Positions 1 through 5,135 of a stretch of 6,953 bases of DNA are shown here, one piece after another. How positions within the stretch are numbered: position 1 is the first letter of the stretch; the number at the start of each line of letters is the position of its first letter. Made by a program: the position numbers and the translations under genes. The notes beneath the pieces were generated by a model that was given only the letters and a program-made list of their open reading frames with translations, was not told the DNA's origin and ran no database searches. Source of the stretch: Acidobacteriota bacterium (lineage in GTDB: Bacteria; Acidobacteriota; UBA6911; RPQK01); contig RPQK01000409.1 of the NCBI GenBank assembly GCA_003819755.1, positions 1 to 6,953 of the forward strand. Reading direction: 5' to 3'.

Positions 1-108
1 GCCGGAGGAAAAGACCTCAAAGACCTCAAGGACCTCAGGACCCCAAGGCCAAGACGGTACAAATCCGTCCTTGAGGTCCTTGAGGTCTTTGAGGTCCTTT
101 CCTCCGGC
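1..108. repeat. Long inverted repeat built of 9-mer tandem units (hairpin 1)
   Basis: Positions 1-40 and about 66-108 are reverse complements with one substitution (position 12) and one single-base gap, leaving a loop of about 25 nt. Each arm holds three tandem 9-mers: AAGACCTCA, AAGACCTCA, AGGACCTCA at 11-37, and TGAGGTCCT, TGAGGTCTT, TGAGGTCCT at 72-98. Each arm is capped by GCCGGAGGAA or its complement. The right arm ends 11 bp before the stop codon of the minus-strand VOC gene. The hairpin could end transcription from both sides, but no T-tract follows either arm, so a classical intrinsic terminator is not shown. The gene to the left lies outside the window. Confidence 0.85.
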
Positions 109-119
109 ACTCTCCTCCG

Positions 120-524
120 CTACGCCCCTCCCGTCTTCAACTCGCTCATCAGCGCCAGCAGGTTTCCCTCGGAATCATCAAAGAACGCCATCCACACTTC
201 GCGGTCCGGCAGCTTGGCGATCAAGTGCGGTTCGGCCCGAAAAGACGCTCCTTTCGACCTCAGCGTCTCGTACGCCTCGCTGATATTCGAGACATTAAAG
301 TAAAGGACCGATCCCGGATGATCGAACTCTTCTGATTCAGGAACGGAAAGCATCAGGCGTATGCCCTGGCAGTCAAAGAACGCCAGTTGCCCGGAGGGCC
401 CGAACAGGAAGTCCAGGCCGAGGATATCACGATAGAATCTAACGGCTCGATCGAGGTCGCGCGCCCTCATTGAAACCTGTCCAATCCCGGTCAGAAGCCG
501 GGTATTTTCAGTCGTGAGACTCAT
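120..524 (-). CDS. VOC-superfamily (glyoxalase/bleomycin-resistance fold) protein
   Basis: A 134-residue protein with one vicinal-oxygen-chelate unit of two beta-alpha-beta-beta-beta modules, the usual length for single-domain members. Residues 12-40 carry the N-terminal signature, with DLDRAVRFYRDILGLDF at 23-39. Residues 73-128 form the second module and end in the DDSEGNLLALMSE strand (116-128). Likely metal-ligand positions are Gln16, where many relatives have His, and Glu128; the reaction and substrate cannot be told from sequence. The reading frame stays open 79 codons upstream to 761, but that stretch overlaps galM's promoter and 5' end and is low-complexity, so I chose ATG at 522-524, where homology begins. 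No Shine-Dalgarno site precedes this ATG. A TATAGT hexamer ends exactly 7 nt upstream, suggesting a leaderless mRNA. The gene is divergent from galM. Family assignment is confident, function is open. Confidence 0.85.
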   Translation of the reverse strand: MSLTTENTRLLTGIGQVSMRARDLDRAVRFYRDILGLDFLFGPSGQLAFFDCQGIRLMLSVPESEEFDHPGSVLYFNVSNISEAYETLRSKGASFRAEPHLIAKLPDREVWMAFFDDSEGNLLALMSELKTGGA

Positions 525-530
525 ACGATC

Positions 531-536
531 ACTATA
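531..536 (-). promoter_or_regulatory. Candidate -10 box for a leaderless VOC transcript
   Basis: On the minus strand this reads TATAGT, five of six matches to TATAAT. Six nucleotides separate it from the ATG at 524, so the expected start of transcription is the A of the start codon. No clear -35 is visible; TATTCA at 553-558 with a 16-nt spacer is the nearest and is weak. It supports the start chosen for the VOC gene. Confidence 0.4.
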
Positions 537-564
537 GCACCCGTGGAATCCGTGAATACGGGGC

Positions 565-593
565 TTGCGGCGGGCGTTAACTGTTAGTATAAA
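565..593 (+). promoter_or_regulatory. Candidate sigma70-type promoter of galM
   Basis: TTGCGG at 565-570 and TATAAA at 588-593 are separated by 17 nt, the optimal spacing. Transcription would start near 600, giving a leader of roughly 23 nt that contains the strong ribosome binding site at 611-617. This is a match to consensus only, with no experimental support. Confidence 0.5.
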
Positions 594-610
594 AGCGGAC
601 ACGCCTTGCG

Positions 611-617
611 AAGGAGG
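611..617 (+). promoter_or_regulatory. Ribosome binding site of galM
   Basis: AAGGAGG lies 5 nt before ATG 623, close to a perfect Shine-Dalgarno match. It decides the start in favour of 623, which includes a signal peptide, over the internal Met26 (ATG at 698), whose upstream GAGGGGA is too close to be effective. Confidence 0.75.
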
Positions 618-622
618 TTTCG

Positions 623-1756
623 ATGGAGCGAAAAGCGAGATCGCTCGTTTTTGTCTTGGTTCTGGCTGTATTTTCGATGGTTCAGGCTGAGGGGAAGATG
701 AATATTCAGAAAAGCGCTTTCGGAAAAACGTCTGGCGGTCAAAACGTAGATCTCTACACACTCACAAACGACAACGGAATGGTGGTTAAAGTCACAAACT
801 GGGGTGCGACCATCGTTTCAGTGCAGGTGCCCGATCGATCGGGTAAGAACGCCGATGTGGTGCTGGGCTACGACAACCTGGACGGATATTTGGCCGACAA
901 GGCCTACCTGGGCTGCACTGTCGGACGCTACGGCAACCGGATCGCCAAAGGGCGATTCACGCTCGAAGGAAAGGAATACAAGCTGGCCCTGAATGACGGT
1001 GAGAACCACCTTCATGGAGGTTTGGCGGGATTTAATAAGAAGCTCTGGCAGGCGAACGAAGTCAAGGCAGCCGATGGCGTGGCCGTCCAGATGCATTATG
1101 TGAGTAAGGACGGGGAAGAGGGCTATCCGGGAAATCTGGATGTATCAGTCACTTTTGGTTTGGACAACAAGAACCAGGTCAAGATTGACTATCTGGCCAC
1201 GACCGACAAAACCACCGTTGTCAATCTGACCAACCACTCCTATTTCAATCTGCTGGGGGACGCGGCGGGTAACATCCTCGGCCACGAGGTGACGATCAAC
1301 GCTGATCGGTTCACTCCGGTCAATAAAACGCTGATCCCGACCGGTGAACTGGCCCCCGTCGCCGGAACTCCGATGGATTTCAAGCAGCCGAAGGCCATCG
1401 GTGCCCGGATCGACGACAAGTACGAACAGCTGGTGTTCGGCAGAGGGTACGATCATAACTGGGTCGTGAATCAAGCGGGGGCCTCTCCGTGGCTGGCGGC
1501 AAAGGTTTTCGAGCCGAAGACTGGACGGGTGATGGAGGTCCTGACCGCGGAACCCGGCATTCAGTTTTACACGGGGAACTTCCTGGACGGCACCATCAAG
1601 GGGAAAAAGGGAGTCGCTTACCAGCATCGGTACGGTCTTTGTCTGGAGACCCAGCACTTTCCCGATTCGCCGAATCAGCCCAAGTTTCCGTCGACCACGC
1701 TGAAGCCTGGAGCGAAGTACCAGACAACGACGATTTACAGGTTCTCGGCGAAATAG
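623..1756 (+). CDS. galM: Aldose 1-epimerase (galactose mutarotase), exported
   Basis: Interconverts alpha and beta anomers of aldoses such as galactose and glucose. The 377-residue protein begins with a signal peptide: MERKAR, a hydrophobic core at about 7-20, and a likely cut after VQA at residue 22. The mature part covers the whole GalM fold. Residues corresponding to the known active site are present with family spacing: Arg106 in GRYGNR, His131 in NHLHGG, the catalytic acid candidate His205 in NLTNHSYFNL, Asp277 in GYDHNW, and the catalytic base candidate Glu342 in LETQHFPDSPN. The signal peptide places it in the periplasm or outside, so it probably conditions incoming sugars rather than serving the cytoplasmic Leloir pathway. 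It stands alone: no galK, galT or galE is in the window. It has its own promoter and ends 15 bp before a long palindrome. Identification is secure; the exact sugar is inferred. Confidence 0.95.
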   Translation: MERKARSLVFVLVLAVFSMVQAEGKMNIQKSAFGKTSGGQNVDLYTLTNDNGMVVKVTNWGATIVSVQVPDRSGKNADVVLGYDNLDGYLADKAYLGCTVGRYGNRIAKGRFTLEGKEYKLALNDGENHLHGGLAGFNKKLWQANEVKAADGVAVQMHYVSKDGEEGYPGNLDVSVTFGLDNKNQVKIDYLATTDKTTVVNLTNHSYFNLLGDAAGNILGHEVTINADRFTPVNKTLIPTGELAPVAGTPMDFKQPKAIGARIDDKYEQLVFGRGYDHNWVVNQAGASPWLAAKVFEPKTGRVMEVLTAEPGIQFYTGNFLDGTIKGKKGVAYQHRYGLCLETQHFPDSPNQPKFPSTTLKPGAKYQTTTIYRFSAK

Positions 1757-1771
1757 GCTCTGAAAGGACGT

Positions 1772-1885
1772 CGGCAACCAGTCTCGATTCCTATCCACGA
1801 ACCAACACGAACGAACACGAACACAGACGCCTGTGTTCGTGTTCGTTCGTGTTGGTTCGTGGGTAAGAATCGAAACTGGTTGTCG
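1772..1885. repeat. Near-perfect 55-bp-arm palindrome with 4-nt loop (hairpin 2)
   Basis: Arms 1772-1826 and 1831-1885 are reverse complements with four differences, all transitions; the inner 32 bp (1795-1826 with 1831-1862) pair perfectly around the loop ACGC. The inner arm is a tandem repeat of about 10 bp with CACGAAC starting at 1796, 1806 and 1816. The outer 23 bp are non-repetitive, containing AACCAGTYTCGATTC. It fills most of the 148 bp between the convergent stops of galM and the deacetylase. Possible roles are bidirectional terminator, mRNA 3'-end protector, or a small palindromic mobile element. There is no T-tract and no obvious target duplication. Confidence 0.9.
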
Positions 1886-1904
1886 CCTCCTTCTGGTCCC
1901 GGTC

Positions 1905-2744
1905 TCACTTTCCCCGCTGCTTGGCCACATACGACCCGACTGCGCCGATTGTATCTATCCAGATCCCGTTCGCTGGATCAGAGGCATATTGGCAGATGGC
2001 CTCGAGCGTCTTCATGCGGGTCACCTGGCGGGGGCCCGATTCCGCGATGTCGTGGCCCGCCAGTACCAGCCAGTATCCATTCTGCATCGCCTGATCGATC
2101 TGCGGCTTGATCGCGCCAAACTCGAGGTCGTCGCTCGGCACACCGAGCAGTTGGGCCATGTCGCAAAAACCGGGATCGTTCGGGCCTTCCCCGAGCCATC
2201 CGCGCCCCGTTTTGAACAGCTGCGCGACCAGAGGAACGTAACTCTTCACCTCCATACCACGGCCTACGAAGCTCTGCCCGCACGGGTAGGCGAAGCTGGT
2301 GGGCGTTACTGCCAGCAGTTCGCGAATGGTGGTGTTCGCCTGAGTAAGCTCAGTCCTCATCTTGTCGAGCGTGTACTCCTCGAGCGCTTTGTGCCTGGCA
2401 AATGGGAAGTTGCCTGTGCAGGGGTGCGTCAAGGAATGATTGCCTATTTCATGACCGCTCGAAATTGCCCGTTTCCAGGCGTCCGCCCGGTCTTTCAGTC
2501 GATCAGGAGAGACAAAAAACGTAGCGCGTACCGTGTACCGGTTCAAGAGAGGGACGCCGTTGTCGACCTGACTGGGACGCGCATCGTCGAAACTCAGGCT
2601 GAGCGCTCCTCGTTTTCCCTCGGGCCAGCGAAATGCCTGCTTTGTCGCGGGAGCTTCCTTTCGAACTTCATACTGGTACGCAATCGCCTGCGCGCCAACA
2701 AGCGTCATCAAGGTCAGCAAAACGGAGTGCTTGCGAACCGACAT
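1905..2744 (-). CDS. Secreted polysaccharide deacetylase (NodB homology domain, carbohydrate esterase family 4-like)
   Basis: A 279-residue protein. The signal peptide spans about 1-22 (MSVRKH, hydrophobic core, likely cut after AIA). The NodB-type catalytic domain follows at roughly 45-235. Motif 1 is LSFDDA with Asp53 and Asp54; motif 2 is GNHSLTHP with the metal-binding His103 and His107; motif 3 is FAYPCG at 151-156. AGHDI at 229-233 gives the C-terminal His231 expected near the active site. Such enzymes remove N- or O-acetyl groups from chitin, peptidoglycan, xylan or other glycans with a bound divalent metal; the substrate cannot be read here. A good ribosome binding site (GGAGGG, complement of 2752-2757) lies 7 nt before ATG 2744. 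It is divergent from the nucleoside hydrolase over only 53 bp and convergent with galM across hairpin 2. Confidence 0.9.
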   Translation of the reverse strand: MSVRKHSVLLTLMTLVGAQAIAYQYEVRKEAPATKQAFRWPEGKRGALSLSFDDARPSQVDNGVPLLNRYTVRATFFVSPDRLKDRADAWKRAISSGHEIGNHSLTHPCTGNFPFARHKALEEYTLDKMRTELTQANTTIRELLAVTPTSFAYPCGQSFVGRGMEVKSYVPLVAQLFKTGRGWLGEGPNDPGFCDMAQLLGVPSDDLEFGAIKPQIDQAMQNGYWLVLAGHDIAESGPRQVTRMKTLEAICQYASDPANGIWIDTIGAVGSYVAKQRGK

Positions 2745-2763
2745 AGTCTTTCCCTCCGGGGCT

Positions 2764-2791
2764 ATGATAGCGCGTAATCGACCGCTATCAT
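2764..2791. promoter_or_regulatory. Perfect 9-bp inverted repeat in divergent promoter region (operator and/or paired -10 boxes)
   Basis: ATGATAGCG at 2764-2772 and CGCTATCAT at 2783-2791 are exact reverse complements with a 10-nt spacer, giving about 19 bp (two helical turns) between half-site centres. Read outward, each half-site carries TATCAT, a plausible -10 hexamer: one ends 7 nt before the nucleoside hydrolase ATG, the other lies 20 nt before the deacetylase ATG on the other strand. It may bind a dimeric regulator, act as back-to-back promoters, or both. The -35 elements are not convincing. Confidence 0.5.
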
Positions 2792-2797
2792 CATCCC

Positions 2798-3781
2798 ATG
2801 CCCCAAACCATCCTTCTCGATGTCGACACCGGTGTCGATGATGCGCTTGCGATCATGCTCGCGATTCACTCCCCGTCGCTCCGACTGGCAGGCATTACAA
2901 CTGTTTCCGGGAACACGGGAAGCCGCCAGGCGGCTCTGAACACGCGCTTTATCCTTCGGAAGCTTGCCGGAAAGGATGATCTTCCAGTGGTGGCCGGCGC
3001 CCTGGAGTCACTCGCCCGGGGCGTGCCCGATCGCGCGGCCGATGTGCACGGCGGCGACGGGCTGGGGGGCGTCTTTGAGGATTTCATTAAAAGCGGAGCA
3101 CAACTACCGGAGATCGAGACACGCGGGATGGATGCGGCCGGGTTCATCTTGGAGCAGGCCCGAATCCACAAGGAAAACCTGCGGATAGTCGCAACTGGAC
3201 CGGTGACCAATCTTGCTCTTGCCCTCCAGAAGGACCCAGAGGCTTTCCTGAAAGTTGGGCAAATTCTGATCATGGGTGGGGCGGTTGAGGTCAAAGGCAA
3301 CATCCGCGAGCTGGTCGAGTTTAATGCGAGCTGCGATCCGGAGGCGCTCGCATCCGTCCTCGAGTGCGGTGTTCCTGCCATCCTTTTTCCGCTCGATGTG
3401 ACCAGGCAAGTGCGGCTTCGGCCCACATCTTTCAACGATCATAGGGGCGAAGTCACGGCGGAAAAGGTGGATCTGATCCGAGGATTGATCGAGGGGTACC
3501 TGATCTTCTGTCGCCGTGAATACGGCATCGAGGGTGTGTACATGCACGATGTCTTTCCAGTTGCCTACGTCATAAGGCCTGATCTGTTCGAGCTCAAGAG
3601 CGGTATCCTCACGGTCGATTGTTCCTCGGCGCCGACCGCGGGCAAGACACGCTGGGCAGCACCCGGGGAGAAGGGAGGATTTGTCCAGGTAGCAACCGGA
3701 GTGGATGAGAGAGCCTTTCTGGAGGTGTTCTGGCAAGCACTTGGCCGCCGGGCATTTGCCTCACCGTCCGATTCGCTCTAA
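2798..3781 (+). CDS. Inosine-uridine preferring nucleoside hydrolase family protein (IunH/RihA-type)
   Basis: Hydrolyses the N-glycosidic bond of ribonucleosides to a base and ribose, in the cytoplasm (no signal peptide). The 327 residues match the usual 310-330. The calcium-binding N-terminal motif is DVDTGVDD at 8-15, with Asp10, Asp14 and Asp15 numbered exactly as in characterised members; Thr11 replaces the usual Pro. Also present are HGGDGLGG at 84-91, TGPVTN at 133-138 (Thr133 likely a metal ligand), GGAVEV at 160-165, EFNASCDPEA at 174-183 (Asn176 likely contacts ribose), and the catalytic-pocket His250-Asp251 in MHDVFP. Base specificity cannot be called. No Shine-Dalgarno site precedes ATG 2798, while a TATCAT hexamer ends 7 nt before it, which fits leaderless expression. 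The malectin gene follows after 28 bp and is likely co-transcribed. Confidence 0.93.
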   Translation: MPQTILLDVDTGVDDALAIMLAIHSPSLRLAGITTVSGNTGSRQAALNTRFILRKLAGKDDLPVVAGALESLARGVPDRAADVHGGDGLGGVFEDFIKSGAQLPEIETRGMDAAGFILEQARIHKENLRIVATGPVTNLALALQKDPEAFLKVGQILIMGGAVEVKGNIRELVEFNASCDPEALASVLECGVPAILFPLDVTRQVRLRPTSFNDHRGEVTAEKVDLIRGLIEGYLIFCRREYGIEGVYMHDVFPVAYVIRPDLFELKSGILTVDCSSAPTAGKTRWAAPGEKGGFVQVATGVDERAFLEVFWQALGRRAFASPSDSL

Positions 3782-3795
3782 TATTTGTCGGTAAC

Positions 3796-3801
3796 AGGAG
3801 G
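3796..3801 (+). promoter_or_regulatory. Ribosome binding site of the malectin-domain gene
   Basis: AGGAGG lies 8 nt before ATG 3810, inside the 28-nt gap after the nucleoside hydrolase stop. It fixes the start codon. The contrast with the upstream gene, which has no such site, agrees with translation starting internally on a two-gene mRNA. Confidence 0.7.
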
Positions 3802-3809
3802 CTTGATTC

Positions 3810-4370
3810 ATGAAACGGAACTTTTTTTTTACTGCGCTCGTGACGACTACAGTCCTGTTGGTTCTTTCGTCCCCGGCGTTCGCTGGGAGCCTTGACGTGC
3901 GAGTCAACGCCGGGGCTAGTGCTCCGTATACCGATAAGGCCGGAAATACCTGGCAGGCGGACAAGGCGTACACCAAGGGTAACGGTTTTGGTTTCGTGGG
4001 CGGAGATACGGTGGACAGGGGTAGCGATGTCAAAATCGAAGGGACAGCCGATCCGCGAATCTACCAAACGGAACACTATGCCATGGACTCTTTTGTGGCG
4101 GAGGTCCCGAACGGCACATACACCGTCAGGCTTCACTTTGCCGAGACCTATGAGGACATTACGTTTGATGGCCCCAGGGTCTTTGACGTGAAGATCCAGG
4201 GTGCCGAGGCCGTGAAGGATTTGGACATCGCCAAGGCGGCCGGCGCCCTGAAGAAGGCGTTCGTGCAGGAGACAAAAGGGGTCCAGGTGAGCGACGGGCT
4301 CCTGAAGATTCAATTCGTCTCGAAACAGCAGAATCCCGCGATCAACGGGGTCGAGATCGTCAGCGAGTAG
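3810..4370 (+). CDS. Secreted malectin-domain carbohydrate-binding protein
   Basis: A 186-residue protein: signal peptide at 1-26 (MKRN, hydrophobic stretch, AFA then Gly), followed by one malectin/CBM-like beta-sandwich at about 28-184 and nothing else. Typical features are VRVNAGASAPYTD at 30-42, the tryptophan of NTWQAD near 48, IYQTEHYA at 84-91, the central strand TYTVRLHFAETY at 103-114, RVFDVKIQG at 123-131 and the terminal PAINGVEIV at 176-184. Malectin domains bind sugars (diglucosides in the eukaryotic founder); in bacteria they are often attached to secreted glycan-active enzymes, whereas here the domain stands alone. It is probably an exported glycan binder. It shares an apparent operon with the nucleoside hydrolase. 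A run of nine T residues at 3822-3830 encodes Phe5-Phe7, where slippage would destroy the frame. Confidence 0.85.
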   Translation: MKRNFFFTALVTTTVLLVLSSPAFAGSLDVRVNAGASAPYTDKAGNTWQADKAYTKGNGFGFVGGDTVDRGSDVKIEGTADPRIYQTEHYAMDSFVAEVPNGTYTVRLHFAETYEDITFDGPRVFDVKIQGAEAVKDLDIAKAAGALKKAFVQETKGVQVSDGLLKIQFVSKQQNPAINGVEIVSE

Positions 4371-4398
4371 GATCAACGAGTGGGGGCGACTGGACGAC

Positions 4399-4484
4399 CT
4401 GAAGGACCAGAAAGACCAGAAAGACCTGAAGGACATGAAGAGGAGTAAGTCCTTCAGGTCCTTCTGGTCCTCCAGGTCCTTCAG
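4399..4484. repeat. Hairpin with arms of four tandem 9-mers (hairpin 3)
   Basis: The left arm 4399-4434 is exactly four 9-mers (CTGAAGGAC, CAGAAAGAC twice, CTGAAGGAC). The right arm 4449-4484 is four 9-mers (GTCCTTCAG, GTCCTTCTG, GTCCTCCAG, GTCCTTCAG). The arms pair over 36 positions with four mismatches around a 14-nt loop. The unit differs from that of hairpin 1 mainly by one base (GACCTGAAG against GACCTCAAG). It fills the junction between the convergent malectin and YbaK-like genes and abuts the stop codon of the latter. No T-tract is present. Confidence 0.88.
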
Positions 4485-4952
4485 TTACACCGGAACCGAA
4501 AGCTTCACCACCCGCGGTTTGACCAGTGTCGCGAAGTCCTCGTATGAAAGCTTCATGAGTTCGGTGTGGGTACCCGCATTGAAGACGATTTCCTTGTCCT
4601 CCGTCAGGCTTTCCGCTACGAAGACCTCCATCCCGTAAAGGTTGCCGAACGGGGGCATCGCTCCCAGCTCACAGTCCGGGAATAGCTGCTTGAACTCCTT
4701 TTCCGAAGCCAACTCCACTTGCTTTGCCCCGATCGTGTCAGCCAGCAAGTCGAAATTGACCTTCAAGGAGGCCGGCAGTACCGCCATCGCCATGCGGCCG
4801 TCGACCCTGACCATCACTGTCTTGGCCAATTCTTTCCCGGGAACATGGGCCGTCGCGGCGATCTCCTGCGCGGTGTAGGCCAGGGAATGGCTGATGGTGA
4901 TGTACTTGACCCGATTTGCGTCCAGGAACTCCTTCAGCTTCTTGACTGGCAT
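4485..4952 (-). CDS. YbaK/ProX-domain aminoacyl-tRNA deacylase (editing protein)
   Basis: A 155-residue stand-alone YbaK/EbsC/ProX domain, the normal length for the family. These cytoplasmic proteins hydrolyse mischarged tRNA, such as Cys- or Ala-tRNA(Pro), working beside prolyl-tRNA synthetase. Features seen: the helix and strand at 4-21, AYTAQEIA at 25-32, the conserved lysine Lys44 in GKELAKTVMV, LPASLKVNF at 59-67, the GAMPPFG loop at 97-103 expected in the substrate pocket, and NAGTHTELMKL at 125-135. ATG 4952 is preceded by AAAGGAGA (complement of 4959-4966), 6 nt away. The frame ends with TAA directly against hairpin 3. It is divergent from the alcohol dehydrogenase. Which tRNA it edits cannot be told from sequence, and no aminoacyl-tRNA synthetase is nearby. 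Confidence 0.9.
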   Translation of the reverse strand: MPVKKLKEFLDANRVKYITISHSLAYTAQEIAATAHVPGKELAKTVMVRVDGRMAMAVLPASLKVNFDLLADTIGAKQVELASEKEFKQLFPDCELGAMPPFGNLYGMEVFVAESLTEDKEIVFNAGTHTELMKLSYEDFATLVKPRVVKLSVPV

Positions 4953-4988
4953 GGCAAATCTCCTTTCGAAGACAGGTTTCTGAGGTCG

Positions 4989-5017
4989 ATGGTATCGCCT
5001 CGCGCGCTCAGGTACAA
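4989..5017 (-). promoter_or_regulatory. Candidate promoter of the YbaK-like gene
   Basis: On the minus strand TTGTAC (5012-5017) and TACCAT (4989-4994) stand 17 nt apart. Transcription would begin near 4982, leaving a leader of about 30 nt with the ribosome binding site. The hexamers match consensus only partly, three and four of six. Confidence 0.3.
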
Positions 5018-5028
5018 CTCCGAAGAAA

Positions 5029-5103
5029 GGATGAAGGATGAAGGATGAAGGAGGATGAAGGATGAAGGATGAAGAAGGAAGAGGATGAAGGATGAAGGAA
5101 GAA
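5029..5103 (+). repeat. Purine-only GGATGAA heptamer array
   Basis: Exact GGATGAA units start at 5029, 5036, 5043, then (after a GGA insert) 5053, 5060, 5067, then (after GAAGGAAGA) 5083 and 5090, followed by a variant GGAAGAA at 5097. That gives three, three and two exact copies separated by purine fillers. The + strand is nearly pyrimidine-free apart from one T per unit. It lies between the divergent YbaK-like and alcohol dehydrogenase genes. Open frames through it (MKDEG repeats) are by-products of the repeat. It may affect expression of the dehydrogenase by length changes, but no direct evidence exists here. Confidence 0.9.
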
Positions 5104-5107
5104 GGGC

Positions 5108-5113
5108 GATAAT
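5108..5113 (+). promoter_or_regulatory. Possible -10 element of the alcohol dehydrogenase gene
   Basis: GATAAT, five of six matches to TATAAT, sits 4 nt after the heptamer array and 22 nt before ATG 5136. The position of a -35 box falls inside the array and shows no match, so this is weak. If real, the leader would start near 5120 and hold the GGAGGAG ribosome binding site at 5121-5127. Confidence 0.25.
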
Positions 5114-5135
5114 GCGGGGAGGAGGAGCAGAGTCG

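Noticed and set aside
525..761. 79-residue N-terminal extension of the VOC protein
   Set aside because: It would overlap galM's promoter, ribosome binding site and signal-peptide codons, is low-complexity, and homology starts only at the ATG at 524.
1145..1930. 261-codon open frame on the minus strand
   Set aside because: Antisense to galM and through hairpin 2, with repeat-derived low-complexity segments and no recognisable domain.
1833..2777. 314-codon open frame on the + strand
   Set aside because: It lies antisense to the polysaccharide deacetylase, which has a signal peptide, all catalytic motifs and a ribosome binding site. The + frame begins inside hairpin 2 and resembles no family.
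3609..4436. 275-codon open frame on the minus strand
   Set aside because: It overlaps the malectin gene and the nucleoside hydrolase end in antisense; its N-terminus (RSFWSFWSFRS) is a translation of the hairpin 3 repeats.
1..4484. The three hairpins as classical Rho-independent terminators
   Set aside because: Stems are far longer than usual and no run of T follows either side, so the simple terminator label is not supported, though a role at transcript ends remains possible.
5029..5103. CRISPR-like array
   Set aside because: Units are 7 bp, nearly contiguous and have no unique spacers; no cas genes are nearby. The hairpins were rejected as CRISPR for the same reasons.
5085..5135. 17-residue N-terminal extension of the alcohol dehydrogenase
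   Set aside because: It translates the GGATGAA repeat (MKDEG) and lies upstream of the good ribosome binding site at 5121-5127; family homology begins at the ATG at 5136.
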